Shown here: piece after piece, positions 27,273-35,358 of the stretch
Layout of the letters: the number at the start of each line of letters is the position of its first letter
Position numbering within the stretch: position 1 is the first letter of the stretch
NCBI RefSeq assembly: GCF_014203225.1
Contig: NZ_JACHIO010000007.1
Location: 62,001-126,000 of the forward strand
DNA from: Granulicella mallensis
Lineage (GTDB): Bacteria; Acidobacteriota; Terriglobia; Terriglobales; Acidobacteriaceae
DNA: 64,000 bases
Direction: 5' to 3'
Notes under the pieces: model-generated
Told to the model about the DNA's origin: nothing
The model's input: the letters and a program-made list of their open reading frames with translations, nothing else
The model's database searches: none
Position numbers and translations under genes: made by a program

Positions 27273-28586
27273 ATGACGGCATGGATCAAACAGCACTCAG
27301 TACCGGAGCCGAGAAAGACACGTGCTGTCGGGCGGACGAGATGGTGGATCGTCTGGACACTTTTCTTTTCCACGGCAATCAACTACATCAGCCGTCAAAC
27401 CTTTTCGGTACTGTCTCCTGTTATTGCGGCGCAATACCATCTCAGCCACACTGATCTTGCGAAGATCATTGGAGCGTTTCAGATCTCTTATGCTCTTACC
27501 TGGCTCGTTGGCGGCATTTTTCTGGATGCGGTTGGCACACGTATTGGCTTGATTGTCGCGGTGATTTGGTGGTCTCTCGTCAATATGATGATGGGCTTCG
27601 CCGGTTCTGTTTTCAGTTTTATGGCTCTGCGTTTTATGCTCGGGATCGGCGAGGGATTGAACTGGCCGGGTGCGAGCAAGACGGTAGCAGAATGGTTTCC
27701 AAGCCAGGAACGCAGTGTCGCAGTCGCCATCTTTGATAGCGGGTCCAGCGTGGGAGGAGCGCTGGCGGCGATGGTCATACCATGGATCGCAATTGAATTC
27801 GGTTGGAGATGGTCTTTCATCTTCTCAGGACTGCTTGGATTCCTGTGGCTCATTGCGTGGCTTCTTGTCTATCATCCACTGGATCGTCACCCCAGGGTTG
27901 GACAGCCGGAGCTTGATCTCATCCGGGCTGGGCAAGAGATGCCTTCGAAATCTCAGGAACTGGGACTGCAACGTTGGCTTCGTCTGGCGAAGAATCGAAA
28001 CGTCTGGGCTATCGTTCTCGGGCGCGCGCTGACCGATCCTATCTGGTGGTTCTATGTATTCTGGCTGCCGCAATATTTAAGTGATGTGCGCGGATTTAGC
28101 CTGAAACAAATTGCCTATTTTGCATGGCTGCCATTCGTTGCTGCGGACCTCGGTAATTTCACCGGTGGTTTCTTATCGGGATACTGTATTCGTCGTGGCC
28201 TCTCGATTGTGCGCGCCAGGACTGCGGTTTGTTTGGTAAGCTGCCTGCCTATTCTCGCCGGTATACCCGCAGCAAGGGCTCATAATCCCTACGTTGCCTT
28301 GGCACTGATTTGCGTAGCTCTTTGGGGATATGCGGCGTGGGCCACGATGGGGCTTACACTGCCCTCGGATCTCTTTCCCCAGGACATCGTCGCAACTGTC
28401 ACAGGACTAAGTGGTTTAGCGGCGGGTATCGCTGGTGTCGGCTTCACGGCTATTGTGGGGCTCACGATCGACCGATTCTCCTATACGCCAGCATTCTTCA
28501 TAGCGGGTCTGCTGCCGTTAGTTGCTACTGCGTGCCTTCTCTTACTACTTCGTTCTCCCGCTTCAGAAATCTCGGTTCAGAGCTGA
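27273..28586 (+). CDS. MFS transporter, anion:cation symporter (ExuT-like) type
   Basis: The ATG at 27273 is chosen for its GAGG ribosome site eight bases upstream; the frame is open to 27213. The 437-residue protein has twelve membrane segments. The stretch WWIVWTLFFSTAINYISRQTFSVLSPVI and the loop GGIFLDAVGTRIGL are typical of the ACS family (hexuronate, glucarate and related sugar-acid transporters), and ALRFMLGIGEGLNWPGASKTVAEWFP is a diagnostic ACS segment. It is the best candidate in the window for carrying the freed amino sugar into the cytoplasm. Substrate inferred only. Confidence 0.85.
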   Translation: MTAWIKQHSVPEPRKTRAVGRTRWWIVWTLFFSTAINYISRQTFSVLSPVIAAQYHLSHTDLAKIIGAFQISYALTWLVGGIFLDAVGTRIGLIVAVIWWSLVNMMMGFAGSVFSFMALRFMLGIGEGLNWPGASKTVAEWFPSQERSVAVAIFDSGSSVGGALAAMVIPWIAIEFGWRWSFIFSGLLGFLWLIAWLLVYHPLDRHPRVGQPELDLIRAGQEMPSKSQELGLQRWLRLAKNRNVWAIVLGRALTDPIWWFYVFWLPQYLSDVRGFSLKQIAYFAWLPFVAADLGNFTGGFLSGYCIRRGLSIVRARTAVCLVSCLPILAGIPAARAHNPYVALALICVALWGYAAWATMGLTLPSDLFPQDIVATVTGLSGLAAGIAGVGFTAIVGLTIDRFSYTPAFFIAGLLPLVATACLLLLLRSPASEISVQS

Positions 28587-28872
28587 GGTAAATCTCAATG
28601 TTCTCTGACTGGAAGCTGTTGGGATTGGATACCGATTCAGACACTTAGATTCAGCCAAGGATGAATTGTTCGTACTTGCTCATATATAAGTGTCTTCAAG
28701 AGGCAAGCGGTGCATTGATTTCCACCGCAGGCGGCTCCGTAGTCTTTGATAAAGTGCTCAATTTACCCATCAGTTTGCTACACTTCTCGCAATACGAATC
28801 GGCTAGAGCAATCGCGTTATATCTTCTTTCGTTGAGAGCTATAGCATTTCGAATCAGAGTGCCGATTAGAAA

Positions 28873-29667
28873 TTGATGATGATGAAGAAAAAAGCGAAAG
28901 CGCCCATGCTCATCGAGGAGCGCCGGCAGCATATCCTTTCCTTGATCCAAAGCGAGGGTCGCGTGCTTGTCGAGGAGTTGTCGAACGATCTTGATATTTC
29001 GAAGATCACGATTCGGAAAGACCTCGACTATCTCGAAGCGAAGGAATTGTTGATCAGAACTCACGGCGGAGCCTTGCCGTCCCACGCTGGAGCCTTATCC
29101 GATCCAACGATTCAGGAAAAAGAAGAGCTTTACCACGATGAAAAGGTGAAGATTGCGAAGGCCGCAGCGGCGATGGTTTCCGAAGGCCAGTGCATCATTC
29201 TTGATTCAGGGACAACCACTACGGAGATAGCTCGTTCACTCTCTTCGCTGAGGCACCTTACGGTAATTACCAATGCATTGAATATCGCTGCGGACCTGGC
29301 CAGGAGTGACTTCGAAATCATCATGATTGGTGGCACATTGCGTAAGAATTCCTTATCGGTCGTAGGTCCTCTTGCGGACGACGTCCTGAAGGAAATGCAT
29401 GCAGACATTGTGTTTCTCGGTGTTGACGGCTTCGACTTAAAGACCGGCCTCACGACGCCGAACGTTCTTGAGGCCCGTGTCAACCGTGCCATGGTGACGG
29501 CTGCGGAGAAGGTCGTGGTGGTCTGTGACTCCAGCAAGTTTAACCGGAGAAGCCTCTCCTTGATCGTGGCGGCTTCCGAGATCGATCACATTATTACCGA
29601 CAGTCAGCTTCCGGAAAGAGATGCAAGAGCGATTCGTGAAGCAGGTATCGAACTCACGATTGTGTAA
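28873..29667 (+). CDS. agaR: Second DeoR/GlpR-family regulator, AgaR-like paralogue
   Basis: 264 residues, strongly similar over its length to the regulator at 3320-4150. The winged helix has PMLIEERRQHILSLIQ and ISKITIRKDLDYLEAKELLIRTHGGAL; the sensor has DSGTTTTEIARSL and GVDGFDLKTGLTTPN. Two such close paralogues bracket a 26-kb amino-sugar region, each downstream of pathway genes, suggesting that they control the two gene blocks or respond to different sugar phosphates. The start has four ATG/Met codons in series; 28873 is the first. Confidence 0.87.
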   Translation: MMMMKKKAKAPMLIEERRQHILSLIQSEGRVLVEELSNDLDISKITIRKDLDYLEAKELLIRTHGGALPSHAGALSDPTIQEKEELYHDEKVKIAKAAAAMVSEGQCIILDSGTTTTEIARSLSSLRHLTVITNALNIAADLARSDFEIIMIGGTLRKNSLSVVGPLADDVLKEMHADIVFLGVDGFDLKTGLTTPNVLEARVNRAMVTAAEKVVVVCDSSKFNRRSLSLIVAASEIDHIITDSQLPERDARAIREAGIELTIV

Positions 29668-29684
29668 TCCCACCCGCCATAAAA

Positions 29685-29714
29685 TTTCCGCCTGATGCGC
29701 TGAAGAGGCGGAAA
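29685..29714 (+). terminator. Hairpin after second DeoR gene
   Basis: A nine-base perfect stem (29685-29693 with 29706-29714) around a 12-base loop lies 17 bases after the stop. No T-run follows, so this is a weak terminator call. Confidence 0.45.
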
Positions 29715-29933
29715 CGTGGATCACGCTCCCCGGTTTCCAGATCAATCTGAACTGCACCGGAACTGCGCTTCTCAAACATTACTTCATCGTATCTGCCTCA
29801 GAACAAACGTCGCGAAGCTATCGTTCCCGGCGCGCCTCTGCCGTCTCCAGAAAGATAGGGAAGGGTGCGGATCTTGAGGAGCATCCTTAATGCACGCGCT
29901 CCACGGCCTCTGTGCTGCAACCGAGGAAATGCG

Positions 29934-29962
29934 TTGACTTTCTGTTAACAACTTCGTACAGT
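29934..29962 (+). promoter_or_regulatory. Putative sigma-70 promoter for TonB receptor 2
   Basis: TTGACT (29934-29939), a 17-base spacer and TACAGT (29957-29962). It lies 77 bases before the receptor start and directly upstream of a tandem repeat. Confidence 0.5.
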
Positions 29963-29966
29963 CGAA

Positions 29967-29998
29967 CCTTCACTATATCGAGCCTTCAATATATCGCA
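29967..29998 (+). repeat. Two tandem 16-base repeats in receptor leader
   Basis: CCTTCACTATATCGAG and CCTTCAATATATCGCA follow one another directly and agree at 13 of 16 bases. They start five bases after the proposed -10 box, so a protein bound here could block transcription. Function is inferred. Confidence 0.45.
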
Positions 29999-30038
29999 GT
30001 CACTCCACCTCAACCGAGGCGCCTCAGGGGGTTAGACC

Positions 30039-33000
30039 ATGAAGCATATGAAGTTTTCGGCAGAGTGTTCCCAATCGGTAGAAGCCGCTGCCGGCACAAA
30101 GATTCGCAAAGCCTTTTTCCTCCTTATCCTCTGCTTCATCGTGCTGATGAGCTCGTTACCGTTATACGGTCAGGCCGCTGGAAGTTTCTCCGGGAATGTT
30201 CTCGACAAATCCGGATCGAGTGTTCCCGGGGCTGACGTCACCGTGGTTTCTCAGGCTATCGGCCTCACTCGTGTGAGCAAGACGGACAGTGCCGGACACT
30301 ATCTGATCCCACTGCTCCCCGTCGGGGGCTATACCGTACGCGTTGACGCGGCAGGCTTTCAAAGCGCTGTCTCCAAAGAGCTACAGCTCCAGGTCCAGGA
30401 AGCCCGCGAACTGGATTTTTCGCTCTCACCCGCCACGGTGAACACCACGGTGGTCGTCAGCGGTGACGCGGTCGTTGTCGAGACCGGCAATTCCTCTCTC
30501 GGTCAGGTCATCACCTCGCAGGAGGTGTCGCAGCTTCCCTTGAATGGCCGCAATTTTGTTCAATTGGCCACACTCACCTCAGGCGCTACGGCAGAAACGA
30601 ACCCCAACAGCTTCTTCGTGTCTGGTGCTGACAGTGAAGTGGCGGCACGCGGCCCCCTCTCTTTATCGGTGGGTGGCTCGCGCCCCAACAGCACCGACTG
30701 GATACTGGATGGTGTCGACAATAATGAGCTCACCTCAGGCGGTATCGGCATCTACTCCTCGATCGACGACATTCAGGAGTTCAAGGTTCTGACCTACACC
30801 TACTCAGCCGAATACGGCACCCGCGCAGGCCCGACCGTACTGGTCACCACGAAGTCCGGTACCAATGACATTCACGGGTCGCTCTTCGAATTTGTGCGCA
30901 ATACCGACCTCGACGCCAGGAACTACTTTGCAACCACTCCCACTAAGTTCAACCTGAACCAATTCGGCGGCTCAGTCGGTGGCCCCATTCGCAAGGACAA
31001 GACCTTTCTCTTCGTGGATGGCGAACAAAAATATCAACGGGAGGGCATTACCTTTACAGGCCTGGTGCCTTCGCTGGCTATGCGCTCCGGTGATTTCTCC
31101 AACGACGCTTATGGCCGTCCCGCCACCGTCAACATAGCCGGGGTACCACAAGCGGTCCCTGGAATCGTCAACCCGAATATGATAGGCGCGTCCACGAATC
31201 CGGCCATATACCCCAACGTTTATTTCCAGTGCAACGCGTCTGGGGCTCCGTTACCTGTCAATCCCGATGGAAGCCAGGCCCAAGGCATCCCCTGCGGCAA
31301 GATTCCAACCGGCCTGATCAACAATATCGGGCAGGCGATGATCAACCTGTACCCCATACCGAATGCCAATAATCCCGGTCAGAACTACAACTATGTCAAC
31401 GAGCCCGTGCGCAGCCTGAACGAAACCAAGTTCGATACGCGTCTGGACCAGACGTTTTCGAGCAAAGATACGGCTTTCGCTCGTTTCAGCTACGATCAGG
31501 CCACGTCCTATGTGCCGGGTGGCGCTCCGGGATTTGCTGAAGCCAACCCCTTCGGCAGCAATCAGCGGATCGCCAACCACGCACGTAACGTCGCCCTCAG
31601 CGAAACCCACGTGTTCTCGCCTAAGATGCTCAACCAGGCTAGTTTTGGTTACAACCGCATCTTCGACTACATTTTGTCGCAAGGCACGGGGACGTGTGCT
31701 TCAAACACGATCGTTCCCGGTGGGATTCCTGGTGCCAATCTCGGATGTGGCAGCGGCTCTACCTGCGCTGCCGGCGCTTACAGCTGCGGGCTGACCTCGA
31801 CAGAATTTACAAACGGCGGCTATTGGGCCCTCGGCGACCGCGGCTTCTCTCCGTTCCAGGGTGGAACGAACATCTACTCTTTCAAAGATTCATTTGATCT
31901 CATCCTGCACAAACATGACCTCAGAATGGGACTCGACTTCCGCGCCAATCAGATGAACGTGGGCTCGGAGGCCTTCGGAGATGGCTTCTGGCTTATCGGC
32001 AACGGCGGTAACTTCACCGCTACCACCGAGCCCTCAAGCCTATGTACTTCCTCGAGCGCTGCTAATTGTGCCATCCCCGGCAATTCGGAGGCCGATTTCC
32101 TGCTCGGCCTCACGGGTGGAGCCATTCATGACCAGACCTACGATGGAGCCGTCACCGGCCGCCGCTGGAAGATCTATCGCCCCTTTATCGCGGACGATTG
32201 GAGGGTTGTGCCCTCTCTCACGCTCAACCTTAGCCTGGCCTGGGACATGACCACTCCGATTACTGAAGAGCATGGGCGTATGGCCGACTACATTGCGCCT
32301 ACTGGTCAACTGCTCGTTGCTAATCAAAATGGCGTGGGCCCGTCGGCGGGCATCAACATGGACTGGACAGCCCTCGAGCCCCGCATCGGTGCTGCCTGGA
32401 AGGTTTTGGGCAGCGAGAAGACGGTGCTCCGCGCCGGCTACTCGCTCTATCACGACTCTGCCTGGAGCCAGGGCGCACAAGGCCTGTGGCAGAACCCGCC
32501 CTTCCTGGGCGAATCCGACAACTTCACCGGCGCCGGCTGCGCCTTTGCAACCTCCTACTGCGCCTCTGTGGCAGGAGGAAGCCAAACGCCGTCCGGCATC
32601 AGTCTCTCCAGTGGGTTTCAACTTCTTCCAACGCCGCCCACTGTCTCTACCTATCAGGGTGCGTTCACCTATGAACCCACCAACCTCAAACTGGGCCGGG
32701 TCCAGCAATTCAACGTGAACGTCGAACGCCAGTTGTTCGGCAACCTTGTGCTGACCGCCGGCTATGCCGGTTCCCGCGGTACCCACATCCTGATGCTCGG
32801 CAACGATCTCAACACAGCAAGTCCGTCCGGATGCGGCACGGTGACCGGCTACACGCTCGGTTGCCTTCCCAGCGGAGCACCTTACATACCGTCCTATGCC
32901 ACGGGGAATGCCATTTTGTTGATAGGCGATGTGGGTAAGGCCAACTATGACTCGCTTCAGATCAAGGCGGAGACCAAGACCCCGAAGTATGGCCTCTACG

Positions 33001-33737
33001 CCCTAGTGGCTTACACCTACTCCCGCACCTATGACAACGGGTTGAGCGACGGCCTGGGTTCTGAACTGAGTGCTCCCTACTTTCCTCTTCCGAACTGGCA
33101 AAACCTGGACTGGTCCCTATCGCAGATCAATCTCGATAACAGCTTTACGGCCAGTGTCATCTATGATCTGCCCTTCGGCCGTGGAAAGCAGTTCGGTAAC
33201 AATTGGAACAGCTTGACCAATACCTTTCTGGGCGGCATCCAGGTGACGCTTATCGAAAGAATCTCTTCGGGATTCCCCGTCCCCTTGATCGACACCTCGA
33301 ACAACTCAGGTGTTTTCTTCGACAATGGTGGTGATAGTAACAACTGGAACCGTCCTGACCAGGTGGCCGGTTGCGATCCCTACAAAGCAGATCACAGCAA
33401 GCATCAGTGGCTCAACCAGGCCTGCTTTACTTCTCCCGTTGCTGGCGAACTAGGGAATGCTGCACGAGTTCCGGTTGTAGGGCCGGATTTCGTCAACACG
33501 GACTTCTCCCTCATCAAGCAGTTCGCGCTGCCTCGTAAGAACATGGGTTTGAACTTCCGAGCCGAGTTCTTCAATCTCTTCAACCATCCGCAGTATGGAA
33601 TGCCCGTAAACGATATCAGCGCTGGTTCGGCTTTAGCCGCTGGTGCTTCGATACCCAATACTTCTCCGTTCGGCGCGGTCAACTCCACCGTCAACAATCC
33701 TCGCCTTGTGCAACTAGCTCTCAAACTATCCTTCTAG
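30039..33737 (+). CDS. Oar-like TonB-dependent receptor with carboxypeptidase-regulatory domain (2)
   Basis: 1232 residues, the largest of the four receptors. It has a signal peptide with the core FFLLILCFIVLMSSLPL, a carboxypeptidase-regulatory domain (SGSSVPGADVTVVSQ, GHYLIPLLPVGGYTVRVD), a plug with QLPLNGRNFVQLATLTSGA, DWILDGVDNNEL and TKSGTNDIHGSLFEFVRN, and a barrel ending NPRLVQLALKLSF. Several cysteine pairs in the barrel loops (for example around residues 550-590) suggest disulphide-braced surface loops. It is followed by a rho-independent terminator. The substrate is unknown; probably an oligosaccharide or peptide. Confidence 0.9.
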   Translation: MKHMKFSAECSQSVEAAAGTKIRKAFFLLILCFIVLMSSLPLYGQAAGSFSGNVLDKSGSSVPGADVTVVSQAIGLTRVSKTDSAGHYLIPLLPVGGYTVRVDAAGFQSAVSKELQLQVQEARELDFSLSPATVNTTVVVSGDAVVVETGNSSLGQVITSQEVSQLPLNGRNFVQLATLTSGATAETNPNSFFVSGADSEVAARGPLSLSVGGSRPNSTDWILDGVDNNELTSGGIGIYSSIDDIQEFKVLTYTYSAEYGTRAGPTVLVTTKSGTNDIHGSLFEFVRNTDLDARNYFATTPTKFNLNQFGGSVGGPIRKDKTFLFVDGEQKYQREGITFTGLVPSLAMRSGDFSNDAYGRPATVNIAGVPQAVPGIVNPNMIGASTNPAIYPNVYFQCNASGAPLPVNPDGSQAQGIPCGKIPTGLINNIGQAMINLYPIPNANNPGQNYNYVNEPVRSLNETKFDTRLDQTFSSKDTAFARFSYDQATSYVPGGAPGFAEANPFGSNQRIANHARNVALSETHVFSPKMLNQASFGYNRIFDYILSQGTGTCASNTIVPGGIPGANLGCGSGSTCAAGAYSCGLTSTEFTNGGYWALGDRGFSPFQGGTNIYSFKDSFDLILHKHDLRMGLDFRANQMNVGSEAFGDGFWLIGNGGNFTATTEPSSLCTSSSAANCAIPGNSEADFLLGLTGGAIHDQTYDGAVTGRRWKIYRPFIADDWRVVPSLTLNLSLAWDMTTPITEEHGRMADYIAPTGQLLVANQNGVGPSAGINMDWTALEPRIGAAWKVLGSEKTVLRAGYSLYHDSAWSQGAQGLWQNPPFLGESDNFTGAGCAFATSYCASVAGGSQTPSGISLSSGFQLLPTPPTVSTYQGAFTYEPTNLKLGRVQQFNVNVERQLFGNLVLTAGYAGSRGTHILMLGNDLNTASPSGCGTVTGYTLGCLPSGAPYIPSYATGNAILLIGDVGKANYDSLQIKAETKTPKYGLYALVAYTYSRTYDNGLSDGLGSELSAPYFPLPNWQNLDWSLSQINLDNSFTASVIYDLPFGRGKQFGNNWNSLTNTFLGGIQVTLIERISSGFPVPLIDTSNNSGVFFDNGGDSNNWNRPDQVAGCDPYKADHSKHQWLNQACFTSPVAGELGNAARVPVVGPDFVNTDFSLIKQFALPRKNMGLNFRAEFFNLFNHPQYGMPVNDISAGSALAAGASIPNTSPFGAVNSTVNNPRLVQLALKLSF

Positions 33738-33775
33738 AGCGCACAAGCCAGCCAAAACACATCGTGCCGGAAGAT

Positions 33776-33813
33776 CGGGGAGGTCTGCGAAATGGCAGCC
33801 TCTCCGTTTTTTT
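33776..33813 (+). terminator. Rho-independent terminator after TonB receptor 2
   Basis: An eight-base stem (33776-33783 with 33799-33806, one G-T pair) followed at once by seven T's. This is a classic terminator and shows that the long open frame from 33792 cannot be coding at its beginning. Confidence 0.75.
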
Positions 33814-33998
33814 GCCCGCATCGAACACTTGCGCCCTGCAGCCATGTGAGCCAGTTCGCTGACATGCAATTGTCGTATCGCAGTTGGTCCAATGGAGCTG
33901 GATGTACTTCGCTCTCCCGGCTGCAAAATAATGGCAGGGTTACTCTAAACGGCCCTTTCTGTCGTCGCTTCGTTCAACTTGGTCTACCGGTAGAATGG

Positions 33999-35072
33999 AT
34001 GAAGGAATGGCCACCAGAACTCATGTCTAATCCAGCTCGTGCCGTGCTTCTCGGCCCCCTCCTGAAAGGTGTTTCGCGATCTTTCTACATCACCCTGCGC
34101 GTGCTTCCTGCAGGGATGCGTGATCCGATTGGCCTTGCGTATCTCCTGGCACGAGCCGCGGACACCATCGCCGATACCTCACTGATTTCTCCGGGACAGC
34201 GAATGGAGCTACTCTTGTCCCTTCGCAATCAAGTGAACGGAGTGCCCGATGAAGCAGCGCTTGAGCGCATGTCGGCGGAGGTTGGCTCTCAACAGGCAGA
34301 TTCAGACGAAAAGGTCCTGCTCGAATCACTTGGAGCAGCACTGACGGTGCTCTCTCAATTGAGTCCGTCCGATCGAGAAGCCGTGCGCGATATCGTCACC
34401 ACTCTTACGAAGGGGATGGAGTTCGACCTGCGTACCTTTCCTGATGAGGCGTCAGGGCGGATCGTCGCACTTCGGGAGTTCTCCGAACTGGATCAATACA
34501 CCTATATGGTGGCCGGATGTGTGGGGGAGTTCTGGACGAAGATGACCTTTGTGCATGTGCCTGGCACGTTTGCCGGCAACCCTGAGGCCGTGTTGAGCCG
34601 TGGGATTCGTTTCGGAAAAGCGCTACAGATGACGAATGTCCTCAGAGACTGCGGCAAAGATCTGCGGATCGGACGCTGCTACCTGCCATCCACAATGCTC
34701 GATCGATTCGGCTTAAGTCCGCAAGATCTTCTGTTACCGGAAACATCCCTGCCCGCACGGCCGCTCTTATTCGAGCTCGTGGAAAAGGCCCTCGAGAACT
34801 TTCGAGAAGCAATCGAATACACGCTCTGTCTTCCAGCATTCGCGGTACGGCTACGGTTGGCCTGTTTGTGGCCAATCCTTATTGGGTTAGAGACCCTGTT
34901 GCTGCTTGTGTCCAACGATCACTGGCTGGACCCGGCAAAGGTTTCAAAGATCCGGCGGGGCGACGTGTACCGAATCATGGCGGCCTCGGTGCCTTTGGTG
35001 GCATCCAACCGGCTCCTGCGTCTCTGGATGGAACGACGGATAGGGAGCATCGAAGCCCGGATGAAAGGCTGA
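33999..35072 (+). CDS. Squalene/phytoene synthase family protein
   Basis: The frame is open from 33792, but that part overlaps a terminator; the ATG at 33999 gives 357 residues, the normal family length. Both aspartate-rich substrate motifs are present: DTIAD (Asp55, Asp59) and RDCGKD (Asp216, Asp220) in ALQMTNVLRDCGKDLRIGRCYLP. The N-terminal SRSFYITLRVLP is also diagnostic. Such enzymes join two farnesyl or geranylgeranyl diphosphates head to head; the R-x-G-R-C-Y-L-P form is closer to squalene synthases than to phytoene synthases. A hydrophobic stretch near residue 280 (LRLACLWPILIGLETLLLLV) fits a membrane-associated enzyme. It has no hopanoid or carotenoid partner genes here, which is unusual. 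Confidence 0.85.
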   Translation: MKEWPPELMSNPARAVLLGPLLKGVSRSFYITLRVLPAGMRDPIGLAYLLARAADTIADTSLISPGQRMELLLSLRNQVNGVPDEAALERMSAEVGSQQADSDEKVLLESLGAALTVLSQLSPSDREAVRDIVTTLTKGMEFDLRTFPDEASGRIVALREFSELDQYTYMVAGCVGEFWTKMTFVHVPGTFAGNPEAVLSRGIRFGKALQMTNVLRDCGKDLRIGRCYLPSTMLDRFGLSPQDLLLPETSLPARPLLFELVEKALENFREAIEYTLCLPAFAVRLRLACLWPILIGLETLLLLVSNDHWLDPAKVSKIRRGDVYRIMAASVPLVASNRLLRLWMERRIGSIEARMKG

Positions 35073-35358
35073 AACATTCGTTGCCGCCAGATTTGATTGC
35101 TGGTGTGCCAGAGCGGACGCAATCCACTCGTAGCGCCTGGGCGGTTTTCGGATGGTCATCGAGTTTTCACAAACGCATAAACTCTTGAGCCAACTGAACT
35201 AATTCCTAAAGTGAAACATTCGGCACGTTAATATACGGTGTCTTGCACAGGTGTCGAACTCTGGATGACTTAGGGTGGGATCATCGCCGGTCCCGCAGGG
35301 CAATCGCCCTGCCCTATCAATGTAGCTATCCAGCCCACCACCTATAGGTTAGTGCTCG

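Larger units (their letters stand above)
29715..30038. other. Upstream region of TonB receptor 2
   Basis: No convincing gene in this stretch. It contains the promoter at 29934-29962, a tandem repeat at 29967-29998 and a strong ribosome site (AGGGGG) before 30039. Confidence 0.5.

Noticed and set aside
33792-33998. N-terminal extension of the squalene synthase frame
   Set aside because: It overlaps the T7 terminator of receptor 2 and adds 69 residues with no counterpart in the family.
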